Positions 37,136-53,246 of a stretch of DNA of 64,000 nt are shown one piece after another (position 1 is the first letter of the stretch; each line of letters begins with the position of its first letter). This DNA is from Brachyhypopomus gauderio (taxonomy: Eukaryota; Chordata; Actinopteri; Gymnotiformes; Hypopomidae): NCBI RefSeq assembly GCF_052324685.1, contig NW_027506877.1, forward strand, positions 2,011,749 to 2,075,748, given 5' to 3'. The position numbers and the translations under genes were made by a program. Below the pieces are notes generated by a model. It saw only the letters and a program-made list of their open reading frames with translations. It was not told the origin of the DNA and made no database searches.

Positions 37136-40100
37136 GTCCTAATTCATAGGTGAGACTATGATGATAATAAAAAAAACGTTTCGTCTACCCGAGGTGGCCT
37201 AGTCACTACCTAGTTCCTACTGTGCACGGAGGTACCCTGAACTGTGAATGCAATTACATGATCTCTGTATCCTTGTCTCAGAGAAAACAAACGTAATGCA
37301 CGTGGCAATCTCGATGCGGTGGAGTGTGAGAAGGATATCTAATACAAAATATTTTTATCTATTGTCATTTTTTTTCGACATCTAAGCACATTTGAGAATT
37401 TAAACTGGCGCGTCGTCGTAATGCTTGAAAATCAAAACAAGTGTGTCGTCGTGTCTACTTCAAACCATCTGCACACGGAACACAGGATAAAGTTACATTT
37501 TATTTGAGCGATATTTGCAGACCCTCTTAAAGTACAAGCGACCCAAAATACCAATACTTGCCCTTTTTCGGGGTGCCAGATGAGTGCCACATGCCAGACA
37601 AAAGTGAAACGCATCATCTTTGTAATGCGCTTAAATATTCGACATGTCTCTGATATATCTCTTAAATATATATCTGCCAGAAGTGGTTAGCATTTGTTAT
37701 TTCTTTGACATGCGGGCCTCTCGTGCTTCACGTGCCAGTGTTCTGTTCCAGGTCTCTCCACATCCCCCCTTTCACCTGCCACATGGATGGATTGAGTTAT
37801 ATCTTATAAGAGGAAAATCAAAGCTAGAAGTTCACAACCCGAAAAAACATTTATTTATAAACATTCAATCAACTTAAAAATGATTAAATATATATTCATA
37901 TTACATTTTTCATATTTCAAGCATTTTCATGGTCATTGTATTTTCTTTGGTTCCTACGCTAATTTTCATTAGCTAGTTCAAGTGCATTAGGACCCTTTGT
38001 CTGAACTAACCAATAGGAGAAATGAGGAAGCTATAAAGCGGACGGAAATAACAATAAGGGCGGTCCGCTCCCGGTTGCCAGGTAATGCCCACCAGTCAGT
38101 TTAAAGTGAAATTTAACAAACTACTTTGGTAACGCGCCGGCCATATTAACATTTACATTTATTTACATTTATGTAAATATGTGTACCACTTGTTGTTTAT
38201 CTGCAGTTCGCCGTCCTGTGCCATTTCTGACCGAAATGTCCATACCAACATTTCTCTGGTCCAATTATATATTTTTGTCATTTGATAACCAGTTGCAATT
38301 ATTACCTAGCAACTTTAAAAGTAGCTCATAGTGGATATGATAAGTAGCTGGTCTCTGTTGGAGAACGTTTGAGTGAATGCTTCAATTCATCCATTCCAAC
38401 ACTGGGTCACACAAATAAGCTTCAACCATAATTATGGACTTGACTGGGTTATGGATAATTACACATAACTAACTTAACTGAACTTCACAAAATACATCTT
38501 TTCACATTAATGTCATTGTGCTTTCTCGATATTAGATATCCAGACTTGATTAATGTCCCTGTTCTAGGACGTTTAGACTTTCTTTCTTAAAACGAACTTG
38601 TAAATCTACATGGGTAGCTAACTATTAGCAGTTGCTAACGCTACACACATTGGGTGGCAGATACATAGCTAGCTAGCTGCAGAGTGAACCCATCTTTGAC
38701 AGACACGTTAGCCTACCATTCCTTTACTGTTAGTGGCCCATATTTGCATACTCTGGGTTACAGTCAATCAGATTTTGGACACTATTATCAGGCAACACTA
38801 CCCAATCATAACCCATTAATCAAGAATAATCCTCATGAATATTTATTTAATTCATTGCATGGTCAATAAAATTAAGTATACATATGCTTACCTTAATTCA
38901 GAAAATCTTTCATATGCTATGGCTGATGGTGTAATGGGGCATCACGACACGAAATTCACCTAATGCAAATGAAACGTTTGATGTCATTTAACCCCTTGGC
39001 ATAATCAGCCTCTCATGAGTAAATTAACGATGGTATGGCTTGAAGGATTCATAGAGAAGGTATCTCGATAGCATCTGGTTACACCGAGGGAAAATCGAAC
39101 TGAAGCCTCAGACATAGACTAACAGGTACAGGATCAATACAGGCCTACATTATATAAACAAATAGGCTAATTTAGGGATAATGTAATAATTTTTCTTCTT
39201 CTTCTTCTTCTTCTTATTTAAGTATATAGTGTGGGAACCCTATTGTAATTGTTAGAATTTTTCTTATTCTTATTATTAGGGTTCAAGCATGTAGTGCTAT
39301 TAATGTAGTAGTGGGCCTAGCTCTTCATATGACTATTTAAAGACCAGTGAACTCAGATTCAACCAGAAAAATCAATATCATATAGTTGTCATCACAGTTT
39401 TCTTAAACACTGCCCTATAATTGTGTGACTGTTGACTGCACTGTGAATAGGGTATTGTTAGCAGGGATTTTTCTTCAGATCCATTTTTGATAAAAAAAAA
39501 AAAAGAAAAAAAAAAGCTATTTAATGTGGCAGTAACTTCTAATAATAACACTTCACTGGTTAAGGAAAAGAGAACTGTGACCCAAAATGTTAACATTTTT
39601 ATTAGAATATCTAGATAAACTTCTTAAACCAATGCAGTTTTATGGCTTTTGCAGTGAGTAATTCTAACCACGTCTACCTCTCTCCCTTTATTACTCATGA
39701 GTTTTGGAAAGGTAGCTGTTATTGGTTGATTTATGGGTTTCCTCATGGTCCTTTCTCACTTTCCAAGACAGCTGAGAAAGAGAGAGAGAGTGCTGAAACA
39801 GTGAATAGTCTATTCAAGTGAAAGACAGACCCCCCCCCACACACACACATACAAAGATGAAATATCTTCTGTATCTGTACTTCCGCGGAAGGTTCTTTTC
39901 AGTATTTCTCTTTATTGTTTTCTTTGCGCTTTTGTTTCCACATTTCTACCTCCTGCCACCTTCCTAAAGAGAACAAACAATCCCCCCCTCACCAAGACCT
40001 CCACCGGACAGCCCCAACATATGTCCTTATATGTCCAAAACGCTGGGCTCCGGCAGGAAGAAGCAGTTTATCACGACCAGTTATTGTTTCAACAGCTGCA

Positions 40101-41254
40101 ATAGTGGGATCCTGCAATGAAATTAGACGTGGGATTTAAAATCATTGAAAAAGAACAACATTGTTCATTTTTTTGCATTTTTTACATTTACCCTTAAAAG
40201 CTCTTTTGACTTACTGATTTGTAATGACATGTACTCTTTAATATACACAATTAGCATAATTACACAATCAAAAAAGCATTATACAGTGACCCAAAAAGCC
40301 ATCAAGCAGCCAGAGCAAAACCTTTTGCTTATTTTTTACCATTCCTTAGTATTTGGGCTATTAATGCTGACTGCACACCAGTAGTTGACTGCAACTATTT
40401 TCTCAATCAGCAATAGATTAAGTCTAAACTTTAGTTAATTGAAAGTTAATTTAGTCCAGGACCACATCATTTACTCTCTAAATTTAGGGTGATATGGTGT
40501 AAAATAACTAAAGTAAACTAAACTCCACAATATACATATATATAATTTTATTATTAATAATAATTATGTGTGTGTGTGTGTGTATAAGAGGTGCCTAGGC
40601 TGTTGTAGGAGTGCCTGCAGTGGGGTGGTGTAGATCAGACAGCTTCACCCCACCCAGGCTGCATGCTGCGAGACGCCAGGCAAGGCACGACCGCTCTGGA
40701 TAACAGTGGTGCTGCTGCCAGTGCGCCGGCCTGTGCGGTTTCCGCTAATTGGTGAACCTCCTTCAGTAATGTTCTCACTTTTCCTCGGCCGCCCCCTCTC
40801 TTCCGTTACTCGCACAATGCCTGGAAGTCGCCTAGACCCACATCTCCTTCTGTTTTTTTGTTTTCTTTTTTTTTTTTTGTTTTTTTTCCTCCCCTCTCTC
40901 CCTTTTACACCGAAGACACAATTGAGTCAGGTCCCCAACAAAACAAATAAGAGTACAAAGAATCACACACACTTGACACCCCAGTCCAAAAGTAGTTCCG
41001 ACTCGCATAGTTTTCATTTACATAGAGGTTAGTACTAGATCCTCTATCACACATTAGCATCACAACAAATGAATATGCTTCAAGGATGCCCTGCAGACTG
41101 CTGAGTTTGTGTCCTGCATTGGCAATCAAATGAGTCTAGTTCCAGTCCCAGGGCTCTTTCAACACTGACAGGAGTGGCACATCTCTTCCAAAAAAGGATC
41201 AACACATCCCTCCCCGACCCAAAAATCATACAACACTTACTATAAAAATAGTCT

Positions 41255-41323
<69 letters not shown>

Positions 41324-41424
41324 AAAAATCATACAACACTTACTATAAAAATAGTCTTACTATATATATACAATACCATTTTTTTCATATAAGTCACAAA
41401 AATTATGTGGTACGCTTTTCTCTA

Positions 41425-41465
<41 letters not shown>

Positions 41466-41499
41466 AAAAATCATACAACACTTACTATAAAAATAGTCT

Positions 41500-41581
<82 letters not shown>

Positions 41582-43440
41582 TAGAGAAAAGCGTACCACA
41601 TAATTTTTGTGACTTATATGAAAAAAATGGTATTGTACTATGGAATAATTCTTTATTTAATGTTTGAAAAGGGACCTCGGTCATCAAACACATCATCCAC
41701 TTTAGTAGAAACACCACTTCATAAGTAACACTGCGGCTGTACAGTATTGGCATATTAAGAAATCCACTTTGTAATGAACTATGACAGTCTGGCAGGGTGA
41801 AAAATGTGAAAGATTACAGGCTGCAAACATTTACCTGTAAAAGCTACTATAAGTTGTTTACCTAATAAAGTTAACTGTTATAAAGAAGCGTGAGTGTGCA
41901 TTATTGTCAGCATTCTTATTAGTAAGTGTGATAACCCAGGTTACTGCCTCATGTCTGACCCCTGCAAATTCCTTAAAACTTGCCATATGCAAATAGCAAG
42001 CAGCAAGGACTCCTGTCATTCAATATGACGCACAAGAATGAATGAAAGAATGAAAACCTCAATCCTGCCAACAACTCAATAAGAGTCGGTGTGTGTGAGT
42101 GTGTGTCAGAACCTCTCCATGAACCTCACTCAAGATGAGGTAACTTCCCATGTGTTTTCAACTTATTGGAGACCTAAGAGGGCCTCACATCCCGGTCTCA
42201 TTCTCCTCTTAGCCTTACTGACGGATGTCCTGCGCGGGCGTTTTATGCCTGGCTCTGTGTGAATGTGTGTGTTGCACAGGAAGCATCATGGATATATGGG
42301 GGCGGGGGAGAGCTGAGAGGGTGTTCCATGGTTCCTGCACATCTGTGTGCTGCGTTTCTCTAGGTGCTGTGAGGTTGTTTTTCACTTGTGAGAGTAGGGG
42401 GATCACCCTGTATAATTTTTTTTTTCACTCTCCCATTTCCTTCCTCACACACATAACAAGGGCCCCGCACACACACACACACGCACACAGAGGGTCACAG
42501 GATGCCAGACAGAGGCTGTCGGCAAATCTTGTGGGAGGTGTGTGTAGGGTTTGTGATCTTGCTTCACCTGCTGACCTCGATCTTCTCATCTGAGATCAGG
42601 ACCCGGATCTGCAGAGAGCACACCGATCTCACATGCTGAGTTAGGCCACGTGCATATCACACATAGTGGGATATGAAAGACCAACGTAAACCCTAAATCA
42701 GCATTCATACTCTTTATGATTTTATTGGTAGTGTTTTATATCATATTTTTAACCGATTTTCAGAGGACACCAAATGCTTGTTGAAATCAAACAAATGAGT
42801 GAAATTCTTTAGAACATAACCCTTCAGATGTGACTCTATTAGATGCCTACTAGGGCAAATATTTTCCTTGGCTGATAATAACAGTCTCCCATACTGCACC
42901 ACCCAAAGTGATGTGTTTGTGATTATTGTTTATGTTGCTGACATTGTATAATATAAACATTGTTTATATTACAGTGAACATATTGCCTTGAAAAGTATCT
43001 GAAGTATCTCTCAAATGGTACTGATTACTGTTCCATAAACAAATCTATATATCTATAATAATATTAATGTATTGCAGGGTGTAGGAGGATTAGGGTGTTA
43101 ATGTCAATTCTCTTTGTTTTTCAAAAACTTCCTCCTGGGCCATTTCCTGTGTCCTGGAGAGAGTCAGACAGCGTTGTGGAGCTTTGCTTTGGTTAGGTGA
43201 ACTCCTGGACAGTGTTATTGGACCTTCTGACCCTCCGACAATGCACACATGCCCACGCACACACGCACAAGACACGCACTCACACACCCCTACACACAAC
43301 ATAAATCTCTCTCCATACACCCACCCATCCACACAAACAAACAAAGACTTAATGCGGGCTACAACACACCTCAGATCAAAAACTCCTATTTCCTGTGATC
43401 ACTTTACATTGGAGGCAGGTTACAAACAAAAAGCCCTAAT
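37136..43440. other. Intergenic stretch between trip6 and bcl6b
   Basis: No coding exon was recognised over about 6.3 kb. It contains a (TTC)n tract at about 39196-39214, a compact GC-rich block at about 40590-40850 without a convincing frame, a T-rich run at 40853-40887, and duplicated AT-repeat structures at 41217-41640. Both flanking genes point away from it, so it probably carries their upstream regulatory DNA. Confidence 0.55.
41217..41640. repeat. Direct and fold-back duplications around (AT)n tracts
   Basis: A 47-base block starting CCCAAAAATCATACAACAC occurs three times in direct orientation (41217, 41321 and 41463), each time running into (AT)n. A second block of about 57 bases occurs as an inverted pair. 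It is at about 41371-41428 in the form 'caataccatttttttcat...ctaccat' and at about 41579-41637 as its exact reverse complement. Together they form a long imperfect palindrome with (AT)n at its centre. Confidence 0.85.
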
Positions 43441-43445
43441 ACACA

Positions 43446-43868
43446 ACTATAAATATCTGAGGCACGTTGGAGCCTGGTGTCTTTTCCGGCCCTGCTTCCA
43501 GTGCGCGCGTGGGCCTCCCGGGGAAGAGGGAAACGAGGATCCGGAAAGATTTTATCCTTTTGCACAGATCTGAGTCCAGTTTTGGTGCATCTTTGGTCAG
43601 GATGAATGTTAGGATTTAGGGAAGGGGACAACTGTTCCAAGGTCAGTATCACAAGGACTACATCTACAACACAGGAAATGAGCGGCCCTGGCCACATGGA
43701 ACTTCCTGCATAACATTATAAATGATCTCCTCCCTCCGGCTGTGTTGGTCAGTTGTAAAATAGCATCATCTGAGAAGAGTGCACAGAACTGGGTGTGTGG
43801 TGAGTCTGACAACACTAAAGAGGAGTGACAAAGACGTGGTGGTGTGTGCTCTCGTCCCTGCTGGTCGG
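43446..43868 (+). promoter_or_regulatory. Possible bcl6b promoter and untranslated first exon
   Basis: TATAAATA at about 43448 is followed by GC-richer sequence and by CGG/GGTGAGTT at about 43868, a good 5' splice site. A small block at about 44325-44410, bounded by TTTTCAG and GCAG/GTAAGT, fits a second untranslated exon. Both are inferred from motifs alone. Confidence 0.4.
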
Positions 43869-44514
43869 GGTGAGTTTATGCTGGTTAATATGGATTTTTT
43901 CATTAAATGATCTGTTTTCCTCGCAGTTTGAATCTGAAAATTTTTGGTTATCAAAATGGGAAACAAATTATCAGATCATATAAAGTTAAAGTAAGATTTT
44001 TTTTACTTAGAATTTTGTGGTGTTAGGAAAAGACATTGCTTTTTTAATGAATGGATGAATGAATGGATGAATGATCATGTGAATGATCCCTTGTCAAATG
44101 CTATTCTAGCCTTTGGTCTCAATGGGATTTATATTCTATTTTGCTGCATCCTTATGAAAACCATGATTTGTTATATGCATTTATTCTGCATTTATGTAGA
44201 ACAGGATGTTCTTACACTGTTTTTTTTAAAAATAGTAAACCAACTGTGATATTAACAAAGGAGTTGACATGGTGCTTGATTACTGATGACGTCTCTGAAT
44301 GATATTTTATCTCCGTATTTTCAGGTACGAGTTGGGAGCTGGTCTCCCCAAGCAGATCCATCTAGAAGTTTCTCTTTTAACCGCAGGTCTAACTTCTCTT
44401 CTAAAGCAGGTAAGTTCCTGGTTTTGCATAAATATGCAACACTGCTCCATCAGTGCTGTTTAGACTGTCTTATCAAGTGTCTAATTAATCTTCCTCCAGC
44501 AGACAATAAGCACC

Positions 44515-48405
<3,891 letters not shown>

Positions 48406-51400
48406 GCGAACCCATCTGACGGTCCCTTCTTCCAAAGCTTTAGTGCGGTTTGCGGTATTGGGTTAGATTTTTCGAAATGGAGATGCATGTGAAGGTAATG
48501 GCAGGATAGGGGATATTAAGAACTTTGATTTTATGGTTGTTTAATATAAATAGGTGGAGCGCTGCATTCCTGGAAATCACATATCAAAACCTACAACAGC
48601 CTTCCAGGAATGCTACTCTCCTGCACTAGACGTGCTGACTACTATTTTAGCTACTTGTTGCTACTTTTTCCCTATTTTATTATTTATTTGACTGGCCAAG
48701 TGTTCTCTTCCATTCAGTAGCATCATATATGGATAAAAGACAGAAACACAGCAGCATGCCTCAGACAAGGGGACCATCCCATAATAAAGCTCTGTGGCTG
48801 ATCGCCATGGTCTCAGAACTATAAATGGCATGGTACCCAGAACTCTCAGAGTAGAACAGTGAGAATCAGAATCATCCAAGCGCATTACAAAGTAATAAGT
48901 CAGAGGAATGTTAGGGAGATGGTATGCGGAGAGGTGTGTTAGGAGATCAAATGGAGAACAAGTAAGGTCTGGTTTAGCATGAAAAGTAAGATGTTTTCCA
49001 GCGAGGAGAGGAGAAATCTTCGGTTGTCGTCAATGGAAGGGAAGGAAAGTGTGTAATGAAAGAACGTGTAGGTTGTTTGAAAAGGAATATAGGAGCAGGT
49101 TTATAGTTCTCAATTGCTAATTTGTTTAATTTCTTCAATGTGGAGGGGCTGAGGGCCATATAGATTGTAATGGCTATGATTTAAATGTAGTCCAACTATT
49201 TAACAGATGTTAATTCTCTACTGTATCATTTTTGGTCTGATCTTCCTGTCTTTTTGAGTAAGAGATGTCTAGAACAGTCATTTGCTCGCTTGCATGCCAG
49301 TAGGCCACTGACCGTCGTGTTCTCATTCTTACTGAGTGTGAAATCGGCAGCTGCATCATGTTATCTTTTAGGTTACTTCTGCACTAACAAATATTTCGCT
49401 CTACTAATTTTATAAGGCCTGGAGCCTATTTATTTGAAATAAATAACCTCACTAAATATAAATTAGATATATTAGAGGAGTTGCTTCTCAAAGGATCCAA
49501 AATTTTGTATTAGTGATATTTCTGATCAAGGGAAAAAATATTTTGTCAATGGTATGTGATAGACTAGGAGTCCAAGCAGGCCGCGGACTCAAACCAGACA
49601 AGATAAATGTAAAGGTTAGTGGTAAGGATGAAGATATTCTTGACATTGTCAAATGTAATGCTCTTTTGCTGGACAAAGACAAGACCTATTTTATATAAAT
49701 TAAACTTAAATTAATTTCTCTTAATTGGAGATACAGTGTCTGTTGTCATTGTGTGTATGTGCCTCTCTATTTTTACAGCAGTTGGCAGACACAACAATAA
49801 TTGCATCCACGCATTGGAAACTATGACAAGTTTCACACATTCTCGTGAGCTGCGCAACATGTCTAGATTTTAATTTCAGCGCCAATATCAAGAATATTGA
49901 TAGTGAATAATATTGATATTGAATATTGATACTGAATAATATTGAATATTCTATTGAATAATAGAATATTCGGACAGCTAGCGTGAGCGGCGCGAAGCTG
50001 CATCACAGCATCAGAAATTTAAATAATGTAATGTGTCCTGGCACTCGTGAAAAGCAACCCATGACAATCGTGAAGCAGATTTACAGCGGCAATGTGCGCG
50101 TTCTGGAGAGGGCGCGTACACGACATACACGTGTGCGATAATGACGGAAACAACAAGCAGGTGAAATGCGAAATATCTGGAATATCAATAAAAAAGCATG
50201 GAGGGTGACCGACGTTATTCAAAACGCGTCGTCTCATCGTAGAATAAGAAGGTATGATCGGGTAAGTAACTACGGGTACTTTTAACATAAAATGCCTTAG
50301 ATCAATTTACATTGTACACCGTGTTTAGTGTAGCGTTCCCTGGAGTTACTTAATTAATAGGAATGGTTCCGTTTTAACAAACGCTAGCGACAAGACAGCG
50401 AGACCGGCTTTGGTGCTTCGACAATAATGGGCAATTATTGCATAGAATACCATACTGTCTAAACGTATTTAGAAGGCTGACACCATAGTTTCAGGTAGCG
50501 TATTTTGCTTTAATCACACGAACCGAACAGGCGAACGCAAATATAGTCACAATGAAAGGATGTCAAAATAAGAGTTCGAATGATTTAACTATGTGCTCGG
50601 TTTACCTGAGAATGTGGACGTATTGCATTGTAATTAATTACGCCGTTCGTTGATCGCCTTGGCACCTACTGTCATTAGCACCAAAAGCTGACTTTGTTTA
50701 GTACGATTTCAGTGTTGTGTTGATGACAGGCCATTAACACCACAGCTTTGCTCAGTGCAAGCACAGAACGTGAACCTGCCTTCTATACTGTAGCCTTGAA
50801 ACATTTGCGTTGCCCGGGCAGCGACTTGCAAGCAGTAATAATATTGATTGCGTTGGGGCAACGGTAACATTGCAAGTGTAAGCCATTTTATTCTATGGAT
50901 TTGGACATATAGAGACATGACAAGGTTGGATTTGCTACCTTGTTCCTCTCTTTAAGGCAGTCAGACTCTTGAGTCTCAAGTCCAATCCGAAGCCGGTTCT
51001 CCGTTGGCAAAATCGGTTCTGTTAAGACACTATAAATTTGTTCGTTCAGAATTAAGAAGACTGTCGCAAGATGTGGGCGGGTCCTTGCTGTTACTTATAC
51101 GTTTGTTTAAAATAAAGTTTAAAAAGCTATATAAATGACAAACTAATAAATGAACCATGCGTAGTCTTGCACGTAATCATCGTTTGGTACTGATATTGAC
51201 ATTTACATCTATGATATTTAGCAGATATTCTTAACCAGCAATCCCCTTACACCAAAGATGCTAAAAGACTTCGTTCTCTGTCGTCAAATGTACTCTAAAA
51301 AGTACAACAAAAGTACAAATGCAAACAAAGAGAGTGAACCATGATGTTCTTATGCGTCTACTTCTGCCTGCTATTCAGATATTCCAAGACATTTAAACCA

Positions 51401-51807
51401 GTGGAAATACTGATCTGTTCTTTTAAGGTTATTTAGTTACTTGGAACCAGCAAAGCGATATAAAGAATTGTAAGTATTCTCTTAGTAATGGATGAACGCT
51501 GTAGTGAATAATCTCTTTCAGGATGTATTGAGGGGGTGGAAACCCAGTGGCCTGTCTGTAGGTACGGCCATGTTTTCGGTCCAGACATTACTTCTCCTGG
51601 TCAAGTGTGTTCATGGTGACTTCTAGTCATCACTCTGGCAACTGCAGAACAACGAGGTAAAAAGTATTTTTGTTTTCTGTTGTTAGAATCTGGAATGTGT
51701 CTTCTATAATCATTATAATGCCAGAAACACTGTAAGGTCATATATTTAATATTTTTGTTCATCCTAACATGGGCTTGATTTAAATGTACAGTGGTTTAGG
51801 GGAAACC

Positions 51808-51860
<53 letters not shown>

Positions 51861-52885
51861 CGCGCGCTTCTTCACGTTGCATCTCTCTACCGCCTCCTTC
51901 AAGGAGAGGTAGCTACTGTGTAGTTTTCATGAACTGGTGAGTTTGGGTATTTGAATAGGTTAGTACTGTTTTGTCATCTGTCCGTACAAGGATTTTTTGT
52001 GCTTTGTGGTATCTTTTTTCAATTTGTTTGTTTCTGGAATGTTTATGTTCATTGGAAATGTAGTGCAAATTGTTGGAATTGTTGGAACTGTCATCTTCTT
52101 TTAAGAAAAGCGTTTTTAAAAGATTAAAGACGTCGTCATTTTTTGTCCTTGAGTCTGTTTGTTAACGTGGCAGCAGTAGCAGGTATTTTCATGACTTGAA
52201 GTTAAATATCACTGTCAGAGGAGGCCCTCGGTTTCAACTATAGTTTAACTGAAGAGGTGACGCCAGGGGTTAGTGGAGCGAAGGTCACGCGCAGAGCCGC
52301 AATGCTTTGCTCACGCTGTGTCAGCTACGTGTCTCCACTAACCTGGGTAGAGCACAGATGGTGCAACACGGATATTTCACTCCTGGGCAAAATAATTTAG
52401 CTATGTTTAGACGAAGGCCAAACATTGTAGACATATTCATAAAACAGCAGTTTCCTAACCTTTCCAGTGGTGTCCTGTTAGAGTTTTGCTACCTTTGTAA
52501 GTTTTTTTTGTATAACATGTAGTCCTTTGACCAGAACCGTTTCCTTCTCAGTCACAGGACAGCCACTGGAAAGTGTATATATATGTGGCAATGCTATAGG
52601 CCAACTGGATTATTGCCATATTAATTAAACTTTCGATCTCTTGGACTGCACTTGGCCTTGTAAGGAAGACATTGTTGTTAATCTTGATTTGAATACATAT
52701 ATGAGGAACTTTAATATGGCTTGATATCTGACTTTACAGTTATCCCAAAGATTACACACTCCATCTGAATATTCTAGTTTTTTAATAACCTAATTTTTAC
52801 CACTTATTCTTGATCCTCACAATTAACTGGCTGCCCCTGCACTCTCTCACCCTCTCTCTCCTCCCCTTGTCTCTGTTTTTTATTA
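48406..52885. other. bcl6b 3' region and upstream region of slc16a13
   Basis: No coding exon was recognised. AATAAA at 49438-49443 may end the bcl6b transcript. Low-complexity 'gaatattgata' repeats lie at 49880-49975. GT-donor-like sites near 50263 and 51656 could belong to untranslated first exons of slc16a13. A (TG)n/(CG)n tract lies at about 51818-51867, and a decayed copy of the interspersed repeat seen near 8.7 kb at about 51207-51252. Confidence 0.5.
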
Positions 52886-52902
52886 GTCTCTGTTAAGTAT
52901 TG

Positions 52903-53210
52903 ATGGCTAAGCACCAGGAGCAAACAGAGAAGCAGCAGCGGTCCCTGCAGGCGGAGGAAGCCCCGGACGGAGGCTGGGGCTGGGTAGTGGTGGGGGTCCT
53001 CTTCACATCCTCCGCCCTGGTCTTTGGCCTCATACGCAGCTTGGGGGTCTTCTTTGTGGAGTTTGTGCAGTACTTTGAGGAGAGCGCACAGGCTGTTTCC
53101 TGGATAACCTCCATTGGAGTGGCCATGCAGCAGTTGCTCAGTGAGTACAGTCACATGTGCACATGTGTGTGTTAGGGTGGATACTATGCACAACTAATGC
53201 TCATATGCAG

Positions 53211-53246
<36 letters not shown>

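Noticed and set aside
40590-40850. GC-rich block considered as an exon of an extra gene
   Set aside because: No frame on either strand gave a recognisable domain or matching splice sites; it may be a regulatory or repeat-derived block.
42225-42593. 122-codon open frame between trip6 and bcl6b
   Set aside because: No recognisable family, a low-complexity T/CA-rich part and no splice partner.
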